Positions 20,894-29,277 of a DNA stretch of 32,536 bases are shown here, in pieces. The translations under genes and the position numbers were made by a program. The DNA comes from Candidatus Saccharimonadota bacterium (lineage in GTDB: Bacteria > Patescibacteriota > Saccharimonadia > Saccharimonadales > Saccharimonadaceae): positions 1 through 32,536 of the forward strand of contig DAIDJW010000001.1 of assembly GCA_027451185.1 (NCBI GenBank). Direction: 5' to 3'. Each line of letters begins with the position of its first letter. The stretch's first letter is position 1. The notes under the pieces were generated by a model. The model made no database searches. It was not told where the DNA came from and worked only from the letters and a program-made list of their open reading frames with translations.

Positions 20894-22930
20894 CTACCAG
20901 TACGGTCGGATACTCTGTGATAGCTGCACATTATCCCAGTAAACCGTATCTGAAGGGCTACTTGAACCGTCATATAGGCGTACATCCATGCCAGTGGCAC
21001 CATCGGGAACGGTAAAGGTCATTGTTAACCGATAGGTACCTGGTACCGGGGGAGCCAAACTTGTTGCTCCAACCGAACTGCTCCATGTAGCCACGATACC
21101 ATAAGGTCGACCGGGCCATAGGGTACCTATCGGTGCTGTTGGGATATGCACCGTGGCTGTCACAGTATACGTATAACCAGCCACTATCGGTGTCGTTGGA
21201 ATAATAAAAGCAAATGAATCCGAGCTGGCCCCATTTGGCGTAATCAACAATGAATGAGTACCAGTATCGGCCCAAGCGGTACTTTGACTGAGTGTCGAAT
21301 TCGCGCCGGTGTAGCCATAGATACCGCCCTCAAAATCACTGTTTTGGGTCATATTGGCAACCGTGTCGTTGGTTGCCGGCAAACCATCTGGCACATAGGT
21401 TGGGTCATACACCTGTAGGTTAAGCGCTGTCAGCGAGCCGGCCGCTGTCCAGGTTTGGACGCTCTGCCAACTGAGCCCACTAACAGTAATCCGCGTACCA
21501 GCTGCTACGGTACCGTATTGATTAGTACTTGACGAAGCATATTTGGCACTGAATAAAAACGCCGAGTAACCAGCAGCGCCATTTACTAAGATAACGCCGA
21601 AACGGTGAGTACCCGGGCCGACTGTTACGGTCGCAGACGTGTCGGCTCCGTAACTAACTGCGGTCCCAACCTGATTGCCATCAAGGTAGACATAACATAA
21701 ATCGTCACAGGCTGTATAATACGTAACCTGAGTCGAGGCGTTAGTAGTCGTGAACGACTGTCTGTCTAGCAGGTAGGTCCCGGAGTTTGCCGGGGCACCG
21801 CCTGAGTTACCGCCCGGCGCCGTAATCCAATCGGCTGCCGCATCACCGCCACCGGATGGCCAGGATGTCATCGCTCCCCATATACCTACAGGCGTCGCAG
21901 CACTATAGTTACCGATATCAACCGCCGTGAACCAACTAGACGCGCCTGGAACTTGCGCTCGATAGTCGGAAAAATTCAAAAGATCGCCAGTCTTAACGCG
22001 CCAGCTGGTATCGGTTGTAACCAAAGGTGCACTAGCACCGTTTAAAGTCAAGGCAGCAATCAGGCTAGTGCCGTTCGGCGAATAGTTATTATTTATGACA
22101 TTAAACAGCATGCTATGGCACCCGGCAGTTAAGCTGACGTTGGCCGTCTCGGTTACATCCCAGCCGCGGCTATAGTCAACGGCTCTAGAATCGATAATCT
22201 TATTGCCGTCCACAAAGGCGGCCAACCGGTCATCTCCCGCGGCTTGAAGGATATAAATTCCAGCTGTCGTAACATTAAAATCTTTGCGGTACCAATAGCT
22301 GCCCGGGGGTAAGTTAGTATTAGCTAGCGATATTTGCTGGGCCCCAGTACCGCTAGGGAAAGAGCCCGACAGAGCAAGATTGTAAGCTACCGTATTTTGC
22401 CAACCGGGCGTATCCTGCAGGGTTGTCGTACAGTTACTGGCATAGCGCAGCGACTCGTTGCGAACATAGCTGCGCCATGGTATGCCGTTACTAGTACGGA
22501 GCAATGAGGTAGTACCGGTCGACGATATCTGCATCATGTCGCCGCCGGCGGTCTGCACCGGCGAACCAACCGAAAAAGTTGTATGCAGACTACTATTAAC
22601 CGCTACCCAGCATCTTGGGTCGGTTGAGCTTACGGCGCAGCTTGTCGTGACATTACCAGAGCAGTCGGTGTTAGGCATTAATGGGTTAGCACCCCATGTC
22701 ACTTGGTTGTTATTGGCAGCCATACAGGCTTGGGCGTATGATATACCGGCCTCGGCCGCTGTCTGAGCGAGCTTGCTATAATACTGGTTTGTCAGGGCAT
22801 TGCGCGTAATGTCGACACTCTGCACGGCCACCGCCAAAACTGACATCATCACCAAGGAAACAATAATAACCGTCGGCAAAGCAAAGCCTTTTTTGAACAG
22901 TTGATACCTATCTGTGATTGTATTCGCCAT
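20894..22930 (-). CDS. PilX-like large surface protein with lectin-type beta-sandwich repeats
   Basis: 678 residues. Class III signal KKG15^FALPT with a hydrophobic helix to about 40. Mature position 5 is Thr, not Glu, as in some minor pilins that cap or prime the pilus. The helix is followed by AAEAGISYAQACMAANN, typical of PilX N-termini. Two related segments (SYWYRKDFNVTTAGIYILQA...DDRLAAFVDGN, about 210-300; and DRQSFTTTNASTQVTYYTAC...YVYLDGN, about 390-470) look like carbohydrate-binding or PA14-type sandwiches. The last 140 residues (NSDFEGG ... VYWDNVQLSQ) match the CBM4/9-like galactose-binding pattern. Probable adhesive, sugar-binding minor pilin. -10 TATACT with TGC before it lies at 22960-22965. 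Confidence 0.8.
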   Translation of the reverse strand: MANTITDRYQLFKKGFALPTVIIVSLVMMSVLAVAVQSVDITRNALTNQYYSKLAQTAAEAGISYAQACMAANNNQVTWGANPLMPNTDCSGNVTTSCAVSSTDPRCWVAVNSSLHTTFSVGSPVQTAGGDMMQISSTGTTSLLRTSNGIPWRSYVRNESLRYASNCTTTLQDTPGWQNTVAYNLALSGSFPSGTGAQQISLANTNLPPGSYWYRKDFNVTTAGIYILQAAGDDRLAAFVDGNKIIDSRAVDYSRGWDVTETANVSLTAGCHSMLFNVINNNYSPNGTSLIAALTLNGASAPLVTTDTSWRVKTGDLLNFSDYRAQVPGASSWFTAVDIGNYSAATPVGIWGAMTSWPSGGGDAAADWITAPGGNSGGAPANSGTYLLDRQSFTTTNASTQVTYYTACDDLCYVYLDGNQVGTAVSYGADTSATVTVGPGTHRFGVILVNGAAGYSAFLFSAKYASSSTNQYGTVAAGTRITVSGLSWQSVQTWTAAGSLTALNLQVYDPTYVPDGLPATNDTVANMTQNSDFEGGIYGYTGANSTLSQSTAWADTGTHSLLITPNGASSDSFAFIIPTTPIVAGYTYTVTATVHIPTAPIGTLWPGRPYGIVATWSSSVGATSLAPPVPGTYRLTMTFTVPDGATGMDVRLYDGSSSPSDTVYWDNVQLSQSIRPYW

Positions 22931-22959
22931 CGCCAGTGTGCTACGCTTTCTTTAGAGAC

Positions 22960-22968
22960 AGTATAGCA
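22960..22968 (-). promoter_or_regulatory. Extended -10 promoter of the PilX-like gene
   Basis: Minus strand: TGC followed by TATACT (22960-22965). Predicted start near 22953, leader about 23 nt. Confidence 0.45.
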
Positions 22969-23022
22969 TAAGCGACACGGTAGTCTCCAATTTAAAGCTT
23001 TACTTTAACGCAAGATTTAGTG

Positions 23023-23035
23023 TACAATGTATAGT
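23023..23035 (+). promoter_or_regulatory. Possible -10 boxes for the glutaredoxin gene
   Basis: TACAAT (23023-23028) and TATAGT (23030-23035) lie 17-23 bp before the ATG at 23052. An AGGGGA ribosome site follows, so this message has a leader. Confidence 0.35.
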
Positions 23036-23051
23036 AAATAAGGGGAAGATT

Positions 23052-23345
23052 ATGAACGAAGCAAGTAAGCCAAACGATTCAAAAATTATCGTCTACCGAA
23101 CCAGCTGGTGCGCCTTTTGCCACACCGAGGTCCAGTGGCTCGAGCACATGGGCATTCCGTTTGTCGCTAAAGATATCGAAGAGGATAAAGCCGCCTACGA
23201 CGAACTAATGACCAAACTAGGCGGTAGTGGTAATTTCCGCGGCGTGCCGGTTACCGACATCAGTGGCGATATCGTGCTTGGTTTTGACCGACCAAAGATT
23301 CAGGACGCCATCAAGGTTCACAAAATCGAACCAGTCGCGGCTTAA
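23052..23345 (+). CDS. Glutaredoxin/NrdH-like redoxin
   Basis: 97 residues. Thioredoxin fold with IIVYRTSWCAFCHTE, redox pair Cys20/Cys23 (CAFC), and cis-Pro66 in RGVPVTDI. The C-terminal GFDRPKIQDAI matches glutaredoxin helix 4. It probably reduces disulphides, for example in ribonucleotide reductase, using a reductase rather than glutathione in such a small genome (inference). AGGGGAAG precedes the ATG. It is monocistronic with a bidirectional terminator shared with the ABC-F gene. Confidence 0.88.
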   Translation: MNEASKPNDSKIIVYRTSWCAFCHTEVQWLEHMGIPFVAKDIEEDKAAYDELMTKLGGSGNFRGVPVTDISGDIVLGFDRPKIQDAIKVHKIEPVAA

Positions 23346-23356
23346 GCCTTTACGAT

Positions 23357-23394
23357 AATAAAAAATAGCCCCTCGCCGCGGGTTATTTTTTATT
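23357..23394 (+). terminator. Bidirectional terminator
   Basis: AATAAAAAATAGCCC (23357-23371) pairs with GGGTTATTTTTTATT (23380-23394) with a single mismatch. A-rich and T-rich arms serve both the glutaredoxin gene and the convergent ABC-F gene, whose stop lies within the right arm. Confidence 0.85.
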
Positions 23395-25030
23395 GCTTGC
23401 CAAGTTGCAGAACCTCGCCGCCAATGGCGGTTCTAAAATAGCCATCGTGACTAACATAAAGTAGGGCGCCACTATATTTCGACAAGGCCGATTCCATTTC
23501 TTCGATTGATGGCAAATCTAGGTGGTTGGTTGGCTCGTCTAAAATGAGTAACTGCGGGTCGTTGGCTAACATGCCAATCAACTGGAACCTGGCTTTTTGG
23601 CCGCCCGATAATTTACTGACCGGCACCCGGCCGTCACCCTCGTCAAACAAGTAATCGTGTAGTAGGGCCCTAATTTTTGAAGTGGTAATTGACAGGTTGC
23701 GGTCGAGATATAGTCGCTCGATAGCTTCCTCGAGCGGTAGTTCAAAATAGCTCGAACTAACTTCTTGTTCGTAAATCCCAATCCGCACCTGTTTGTCGAG
23801 CTCCAGCTCACCGTCAAACAGCCTCGGCTGGCGGTCGCCTAGCAAGTATTTAATGAGAGTCGTTTTACCAGCCCCGTTACGACCGCGCAGCTCTAAGGCT
23901 TCGCCTTCGCGCAGGTCGATGTTAACATCGCTAAATAATGGTTGTTCGTAGCCTAGGCTCAAACCGCGCGCCCGCACCAAAACATGCTTAGAGCGTGACT
24001 CGTCGTTTTTCAGATTAATCCTTACGTTGCGAGCCTTGAATTTTTTGTATTGGGCAGCCGTTTTGTAATTTAAGTTTTCAACCGAATCTTTATCAATCCA
24101 AAAAGTTGGTTTTTCCTTCGTTAGCAGCTCAGCCAGTTCGACCCGGGCTTTAGTTTCCAGGTGCTTGAAGCGCTGAATAGTCGGCGGGTTGCGCGACTTT
24201 TCCTTCAGCCGCTGATAGTCAACTACCTTAACGCGCAAGTTAGCAATCCGTCGCTCAATTAGCTCGTATTCGCTCATGGCGGCGCCGGTCGAAACAGCAT
24301 TTTGGCTCAAATAGGCGTCATAATTACCCTTAAAACTAACGCTGCTGCCGTCTTTGATTTCAACAATCCGGTCGACTTCTTTGAGCACGTCACGGTCGTG
24401 GGTAATTACCAAAACTGACTCGCGGGCCGACTTGATCCAGTCAATGAATTGCTGTTTGGCGACGTAGTCCATGTGGTTAGTTGGCTCGTCGACCAGCGCC
24501 AAATCGGCCTGGGCGTGCATAATTTTAACAACCTCAACCAAACGTTTCTGACCGCCCGATAGCGACTGAAACGGGCGATGGGCAATACCGTTCAGCTGAA
24601 AATTATCTAGTTCACGCTCGATATCCGACTCGATTTGATAAAAACCTTTGTCATCAAAGCGCTGCAGAGCAGTTGTATATTGACTTATCTTGCGCATATC
24701 GTCGCCCATGGTCAAGGGGTAGCTTTCAATAATATGCGACAATTCAGTGTATTCGGGCAAGCCATTTAAAATGTACTGCAAGACGGTCGTATTGGCAGCA
24801 ACACCGTGATATTCCTGGCTCGTCGATATCACCACTAAACCGCGCTGATAAACAACCGCGCCGCTAAAATCTTTGTCCTGGCCACTTAAAATCTCAAATA
24901 ACGTCGACTTGCCGATACCGTTGCGGCCAATTAAACCGACCTTCTCGCCGTCGTCAATACTAAAGCTAACCCCGGTCATTAAGACCTTGGGGCCAAACGA
25001 TTTTTCGTTAACTTTGATATCGGCAATCAT
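23390..25030 (-). CDS. ABC-F family ATPase (translation factor type)
   Basis: 546 residues, two ABC domains and no membrane segment. First domain: Walker A GRNGIGKST (35-43), signature LSGGQKR (157-163), Walker B ALVDEPTNH (178-186). Second: GRNGAGKTT (383-391), LSGGQKAR (474-481), LLILDEPTNH (494-503). The linker (about 225-345) is charged and helical, as in EttA/Uup-type proteins that bind the ribosomal E site. Role in translation or ribosome rescue is likely; subfamily is not assignable by eye. A TGT-TACAAT box ends 9 nt before the ATG. Confidence 0.9.
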   Translation of the reverse strand: MIADIKVNEKSFGPKVLMTGVSFSIDDGEKVGLIGRNGIGKSTLFEILSGQDKDFSGAVVYQRGLVVISTSQEYHGVAANTTVLQYILNGLPEYTELSHIIESYPLTMGDDMRKISQYTTALQRFDDKGFYQIESDIERELDNFQLNGIAHRPFQSLSGGQKRLVEVVKIMHAQADLALVDEPTNHMDYVAKQQFIDWIKSARESVLVITHDRDVLKEVDRIVEIKDGSSVSFKGNYDAYLSQNAVSTGAAMSEYELIERRIANLRVKVVDYQRLKEKSRNPPTIQRFKHLETKARVELAELLTKEKPTFWIDKDSVENLNYKTAAQYKKFKARNVRINLKNDESRSKHVLVRARGLSLGYEQPLFSDVNIDLREGEALELRGRNGAGKTTLIKYLLGDRQPRLFDGELELDKQVRIGIYEQEVSSSYFELPLEEAIERLYLDRNLSITTSKIRALLHDYLFDEGDGRVPVSKLSGGQKARFQLIGMLANDPQLLILDEPTNHLDLPSIEEMESALSKYSGALLYVSHDGYFRTAIGGEVLQLGKQ

Positions 25031-25039
25031 ACCTGGAGT

Positions 25040-25048
25040 ATTGTAACA
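25040..25048 (-). promoter_or_regulatory. Extended -10 promoter of the ABC-F gene
   Basis: Minus strand: TGT, TACAAT (25040-25045), 9 nt, ATG. Leader of 0-3 nt predicted. Confidence 0.5.
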
Positions 25049-25088
25049 TTTTTACCTCTGTTAATCGAGGCTGATTATTAAACGTTCG

Positions 25089-25135
25089 CAGTAGGTTAAA
25101 GGTTGCGCTTGCTCTACACGTGCCAGTAGGTTAAA
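25089..25135. repeat. Pair of 12-bp direct repeats
   Basis: CAGTAGGTTAAA at 25089-25100 and again at 25124-25135, 35 bp apart, between the divergent ABC-F and hypothetical genes. Could be tandem operator sites. Confidence 0.5.
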
Positions 25136-25158
25136 TTAAAATTAGATAGGTAAGACAA

Positions 25159-25674
25159 GTGACTGTAATTCAATTGGCCGATTATTCCGGTAGGCACAAA
25201 AGTGTAGAAGCTGAACCTGGCCAGCTGGCGGCCGTTATTCCGCTGCGCCCAAGTACCATGCCAGAACAACACGCCGATGGCTCGGTTGAACCGACAGGGG
25301 CTCGCGAAATCGCGTGGACGGAATCCAGGGTAATCGCCACGCAAGCTCTTCAAAAGGTCGTTGAACGACAGTTGTCACCAGAAGCCGTCGCTAGGCGTGA
25401 TATTAGACGCATCATTTCCGTGCTAGGCCACTACGCCGACTCGCTAGGCCGCGGTGGCCCAGACCCGAGTAGCGACGAACAGCGGTTTGCGACCAACGGC
25501 CGAATTGAGCATATTTTGGCCGTCAGGATTCAGGTCGAGACACGTGTCCGAGCTATGGCCGAGCAGGGTAATAGTAGTGCGTATACTCACAAAGCCATTC
25601 AATTTTATCTGCATAACGAGCATCCCGATCTTTACGAAATCGCTTGCGGCAAACGACCGCCTGGCGCAGAATAG
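25159..25674 (+). CDS. Hypothetical protein
   Basis: 171 residues from GTG at 25159, with AGGTAAG upstream as a weak ribosome site; not recognised. The first 70 residues are low in structure. From about 60 to 170 it is predicted helical (VIATQALQKVVERQLSPEAVARRDIRRIIS, in two halves; later IEHILAVRIQVETRVRAMAEQ). No membrane helix and only one cysteine. It lies 6 bp before the hydrolase gene, so the two are probably co-transcribed. Confidence 0.65.
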   Translation: MTVIQLADYSGRHKSVEAEPGQLAAVIPLRPSTMPEQHADGSVEPTGAREIAWTESRVIATQALQKVVERQLSPEAVARRDIRRIISVLGHYADSLGRGGPDPSSDEQRFATNGRIEHILAVRIQVETRVRAMAEQGNSSAYTHKAIQFYLHNEHPDLYEIACGKRPPGAE

Positions 25675-25680
25675 ACCCAT

Positions 25681-26457
25681 ATGTCACAAAAAATTATTAT
25701 GATTCACGGCTTTCGCGGCACCCACCACGGATTAGCCTTAATTGCCAAAAATTTACCCAGCTACGAGTCAATTATTCCCGATTTACCGGGTTTTGGTGAG
25801 GGTGACACGCTAAATAGCTACGATTTAGCTAGTTACGTTGAGTGGCTGCATGGCTATATCAAATTGCTCGGCTTGGTTGAAAAACCGATCCTCTTGGGCC
25901 ACTCCTTCGGCAGCATCATCTGCGCCGCTTACGCCGCTAAATATCCTGAAACCTTTGATAAATTAATTCTAGTTAACCCAATCGGCGCCCCGGCGCTAGA
26001 GGGTCCACGCGGCGCCCTAACAAAATTAGCCCAGTTCTACTACTGGCTAGGTGATGTCTTGCCCGATAAAGCCGCCCGTGCCTGGCTGGCTGCCAAGCCG
26101 GTGGTCTATATCATGAGCACCACCATGGCTAAAACCCGCGACCGCGAGCTAAGGCGCTGGATTCATAATCAGCACTTCACGTATTTCAGTCGTTTTCATA
26201 ACACCAAAAGCATCATGGAGGCTTTTAACACTTCAGTGACACACAATGTGCGCGAATCGGCACCGTTCGTCACTTCGAAAACACTGTTGATCGCTGGCGA
26301 CAAAGACGACATCACACCACTCGCCAAGCAACAAGAACTCCTCAAAATGTTTCCACATGCCGAATTAAAAGTGATCAAAGGTGTTGGCCACTTAACACAT
26401 TACGAAACACCGGACCAAGTAGCGGCCTTAGTTCAAGCGTTTATTAAATCAGTGTAA
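25681..26457 (+). CDS. Alpha/beta hydrolase
   Basis: 258 residues. Oxyanion loop HGFRG (9-13), nucleophile elbow GHSFG with Ser75, acid in GDKDDITP (about 206-213) and catalytic His237 in GVGHLTHYE. A helical cap lies at about 115-180. Typical of esterase/lipase-type or acyl-hydrolase proteins; substrate unknown. No Shine-Dalgarno site; likely expressed with the gene before it. The 3' end overlaps the convergent glycosyltransferase by 25 bp. Confidence 0.87.
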   Translation: MSQKIIMIHGFRGTHHGLALIAKNLPSYESIIPDLPGFGEGDTLNSYDLASYVEWLHGYIKLLGLVEKPILLGHSFGSIICAAYAAKYPETFDKLILVNPIGAPALEGPRGALTKLAQFYYWLGDVLPDKAARAWLAAKPVVYIMSTTMAKTRDRELRRWIHNQHFTYFSRFHNTKSIMEAFNTSVTHNVRESAPFVTSKTLLIAGDKDDITPLAKQQELLKMFPHAELKVIKGVGHLTHYETPDQVAALVQAFIKSV

Positions 26458-27599
26458 ATCTTTTCAAAACGCGCTAAGGTAGTGCAAAGGTCATGCGTTT
26501 GAGCAATTTTTAAGCTTTCATCGCTGAATTTCTGGCGTAATTTTTTATCTAGTAGAATCTTCTTCAAACTTTCGGCAATTTGCTGGTCATCGTCTTTGTG
26601 GCACAAGAAGCCGTTGCGGCCGTCTTGGCATAATTCTTTTAAGGCACCGGCGTCAACCGCCACCACCGGTATACCCGAAGCCATCGCTTCAAGTGTAGCA
26701 ATACTCTGCAGCTCGGCCGGTGACGGCATACAAAAAACTGTGCCAACTTTATGCAGCTGGACGATTTCATCGTCGGTCACACGACCGGTAAAGGTGACGT
26801 GCGAGTGAACACCTAGGGCGTAAGACATTTCCTTCAGGTGATCGGTATCGGTACCGTCACCAACCACCAGTAGGTGCGAACCGGTCTCTTTTTGAATCTC
26901 GTCAAAGGCCTTGATAAGAACCGAGATGTGCTTCTCGGCATCAACCCGGCCAATGTAGCTGACAATCGGCTTGTCCAGCGGCAGGCCAAATTTGTGCGCC
27001 ACCGCTGGGTCAATCGTACCCGGCGTAAAACGCGACAAATCAATGCCATTACTGACCGCTTCGATGGTTTTGCCAACCTTGTCACCAGCCTTGAACATGT
27101 CAATCGCCGACTGCGTCGGCATAGTCACAACATCGGCCTTGGCATGAAAATGGGCGCCATACTCGCGCAACATATAGTTAATCGGGCGCGCCACCGGCGC
27201 CAATAATTTCAGGTTATCCATCAAGTTTTCCGGCATAGCGTGGTTGGTACTGACGATTGGAATACCGTATTTGTTACCATATTTCATGGCCGCCTGGCCA
27301 ATCCACATTAGCATTTGGATATGAATCACGTCGGGGTCGAACTCTTTGATAATCGCCTTGACCTCACGGTTTGGTGTCGGCGAAATACGAAAGTTCTGGT
27401 AAAACGGAAAGGGCACCGAGGCTGTTCGGACAATAATGTGATTTCCATCAATTTCTTTGTAGCGGCGTCCGGTTTGGCTCGGGGCGATGACTAGAACCTC
27501 ATGACCAAGGTCGGCCAGGCCTTTCGCCAGGTTACGACTAAATTTGGCGACGCCATTAATAGTCGGGTAGTGTAAGTCTGACGCGATAAGAATTTTCAT
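26433..27599 (-). CDS. Glycosyltransferase family 4, diacylglycerol/phosphatidylinositol-type
   Basis: 388 residues. N-terminus MKILIASDLHYPTINGVAKF with the G-V-A/S loop of lipid-directed GT4 enzymes; DVIHIQMLMWIGQAA (about 90-105); donor domain from about 205 (VSYIGRVDAEKHISVLIKA); E-x7-E region SPAELQSIATLEAMASGIPV. Sequence style is closest to glucosyl- or mannosyl-transferases acting on diacylglycerol or inositol lipids, so a membrane glycolipid product is plausible. TGT-TAGAAT ends 9 nt before the ATG. Divergent from another GT4 with a 60-bp gap. Confidence 0.9.
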   Translation of the reverse strand: MKILIASDLHYPTINGVAKFSRNLAKGLADLGHEVLVIAPSQTGRRYKEIDGNHIIVRTASVPFPFYQNFRISPTPNREVKAIIKEFDPDVIHIQMLMWIGQAAMKYGNKYGIPIVSTNHAMPENLMDNLKLLAPVARPINYMLREYGAHFHAKADVVTMPTQSAIDMFKAGDKVGKTIEAVSNGIDLSRFTPGTIDPAVAHKFGLPLDKPIVSYIGRVDAEKHISVLIKAFDEIQKETGSHLLVVGDGTDTDHLKEMSYALGVHSHVTFTGRVTDDEIVQLHKVGTVFCMPSPAELQSIATLEAMASGIPVVAVDAGALKELCQDGRNGFLCHKDDDQQIAESLKKILLDKKLRQKFSDESLKIAQTHDLCTTLARFEKIYTDLINA

Positions 27600-27608
27600 A
27601 TAGCCTAT

Positions 27609-27617
27609 ATTCTAACA
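27609..27617 (-). promoter_or_regulatory. Extended -10 promoter of the minus-strand GT4
   Basis: Minus strand: TGT, TAGAAT (27609-27614), 9 nt, ATG. Confidence 0.4.
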
Positions 27618-27640
27618 CACCACGTCCGGCGGCCAAATTA

Positions 27641-27649
27641 TGCTACAAT
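27641..27649 (+). promoter_or_regulatory. Extended -10 promoter of the plus-strand GT4
   Basis: TGC, TACAAT (27644-27649), 10 nt, ATG at 27660. Confidence 0.5.
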
Positions 27650-27659
27650 ATGTTTAAAT

Positions 27660-28793
27660 ATGAGACTATTTTTTGATGCCCGATATATTCGGCCCGACTT
27701 TCACGATGGTATCAGTCGCTATAGCACCGAGCTTGGCGCGGCGCTAGCTAGCCTGACGCCAATTACATTTATTATCTCCGACAAACGTCAGCTAGCCAAA
27801 TTGCCTGAAGGCTGTCGTTATGTCAAAATCCACGATCCAACCAACATCATGGAACCGTTTACCTCGCTGATACTTAACCAGTACAAGCCAGACGTGGTAT
27901 TCTCGCCGATGCAAACCATGGGGTCAGCCGGACGCAAATTCAAGCTTATCCTCACGACTCATGACCTTATTTATTACCGCCACCGCATACCGCCACGCAT
28001 GCTTAACCCCATGATTCGCGCTGGTTGGGTTATCTACCATTTAACTTACGTGCCAGAACGCCAAGCCCTCAACGGCGCCGACATCGTCGCTACAGTTAGC
28101 CAAACGACTCAGCGCCAAATCGAGCAAGTTAAGCTTACGAAACGGCCAATTATTGTCGTCCCTAACGCGCCGCAAGAATTAAACCAATATGTCGACAAGA
28201 TTGAGTTAGCCAAAAAACCGCGCAATCTAGTCTACATGGGCTCGTTTATGCCATATAAAAACGTCGAGACCTTGGTTAAAGGTATGAAGTACCTGCCAGA
28301 TTACACCTTGCACCTACTTAGTAAAATTAAGCCCGCCCGCCTAGCTGAGTTAGAGAAAATAGCTCCCCGCGGCGCAAAAATTGTCTTTCATAACGGCACC
28401 AGCGATGAAGATTACGCCAAGCTTTTGGCCGACGGCGGCATATTGGTGACCGCCAGTTTTGACGAAGGCTATGGCCTGCCCGTTGCCGAATCACTAATCC
28501 TTGGCGTGCCAGTTGTCGTCAGTGATATTGATGTTTTTCATGAAGTTGCCAGCAGTGGTGGACTATACTTTAATCCAAGTGACCCAAAGGAGTTCGCTGA
28601 GCGCGTCAAAGAACTCGACGACGACGGCTTGCGTCACCATCTGTCCGAGAGGGGCAAGGCTCATATCGAAACTTATAGTTGGCAGAGTTCGGCCCAAGAA
28701 CTACTTAACGCTATTAATCTGTTAGTTGCTGGTACAATAGATAATCATGGCCCAGAAGAAAAAACCATCGCCACGCCAGCACGCCATAGTTAA
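27660..28793 (+). CDS. Glycosyltransferase family 4
   Basis: 377 residues. N-terminus MRLFFDARYIRPDFHDGISR is the GT4 form seen in mannosyl- and rhamnosyl-transferases of polysaccharide loci; LTTHDLIYYRHR (about 100-111); donor domain VYMGSFMPYKNVETLVKG (about 190-207); E-x7-E in FDEGYGLPVAESLILGVPVV. Likely adds a sugar to an envelope polysaccharide or lipid-linked chain. The last 47 bp overlap the start of smpB and contain the smpB promoter. Confidence 0.9.
   Translation: MRLFFDARYIRPDFHDGISRYSTELGAALASLTPITFIISDKRQLAKLPEGCRYVKIHDPTNIMEPFTSLILNQYKPDVVFSPMQTMGSAGRKFKLILTTHDLIYYRHRIPPRMLNPMIRAGWVIYHLTYVPERQALNGADIVATVSQTTQRQIEQVKLTKRPIIVVPNAPQELNQYVDKIELAKKPRNLVYMGSFMPYKNVETLVKGMKYLPDYTLHLLSKIKPARLAELEKIAPRGAKIVFHNGTSDEDYAKLLADGGILVTASFDEGYGLPVAESLILGVPVVVSDIDVFHEVASSGGLYFNPSDPKEFAERVKELDDDGLRHHLSERGKAHIETYSWQSSAQELLNAINLLVAGTIDNHGPEEKTIATPARHS
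28730..28738 (+). promoter_or_regulatory. Extended -10 promoter of smpB, inside the preceding gene
   Basis: TGG, TACAAT (28733-28738), 8 nt, ATG at 28747. Lies within the last codons of the glycosyltransferase. Confidence 0.5.
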
Positions 28794-29226
28794 TCGCCGG
28801 GCGTCTTTTGACTATAACCTTGGCGACGAACTAGTTACTGGTTTAGCCCTAACTGGGCCCGAAGTACGCGCCGCCCGCGACGGCCGGGTGCAGCTCAAAG
28901 GTTCATTTGTAACGATTCGCAACCATGAACTGTGGCTGAATAACGCCAGTTTTAGCCTTAAGTTGAACCAAGCCGGTCAACCTGGTGCAGCGGCCGTTGA
29001 TACCTCGCCGCGCAAACTCCTCGCCAGCCGCAAGCAAATCGACGCTTTGGAACGTCAGCGCGTTGCTGGCATGACAATCGTGCCACTGAAATTATTAACT
29101 GGCGGCCGCTTTATTAAGTTAGTCATAGCCATCGGCAAGGGTAAAAAGAACTACGACAAACGCGAAACCGTCAAACGCCGCGACGAAGCCCGCGAAACCA
29201 GCCGAATTCTAAAAAATAACTTCTAA
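28747..29226 (+). CDS. smpB: SsrA (tmRNA)-binding protein SmpB
   Basis: 159 residues. NRRASFDYNLGDELVTGLAL, TGPEVRAARDGRVQLKGSFV and LWLNNASF are the SmpB core; RKLLASRKQIDAL and the basic tail (GKGKKNYDKRETVKRRD, then helical end) bind tmRNA and enter the mRNA channel during trans-translation. The start at ATG 28747 is confirmed by the AQKKKPSPRQHAIVNRRA lead-in and the promoter 8 nt before. No tmRNA gene is seen nearby. Confidence 0.95.
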   Translation: MAQKKKPSPRQHAIVNRRASFDYNLGDELVTGLALTGPEVRAARDGRVQLKGSFVTIRNHELWLNNASFSLKLNQAGQPGAAAVDTSPRKLLASRKQIDALERQRVAGMTIVPLKLLTGGRFIKLVIAIGKGKKNYDKRETVKRRDEARETSRILKNNF

Positions 29227-29264
29227 AAAAGGAAATCCCCGCCGTCCGAATGGACTGCGGGGAT
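29225..29264 (-). terminator. Terminator between smpB and the orphan gene
   Basis: ATCCCCGC-C-GTCC (29235-29247), loop GAAT, GGAC-T-GCGGGGAT (29252-29264). On the minus strand it runs into CCTTTTTT. It can also stop smpB transcription in the other direction, with a weaker T-run. Confidence 0.75.
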
Positions 29265-29277
29265 CCTGTAGTGCGCT

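Noticed and set aside
29227..29277. tmRNA gene next to smpB
   Set aside because: The space after smpB holds only a terminator hairpin and is too short for tmRNA.
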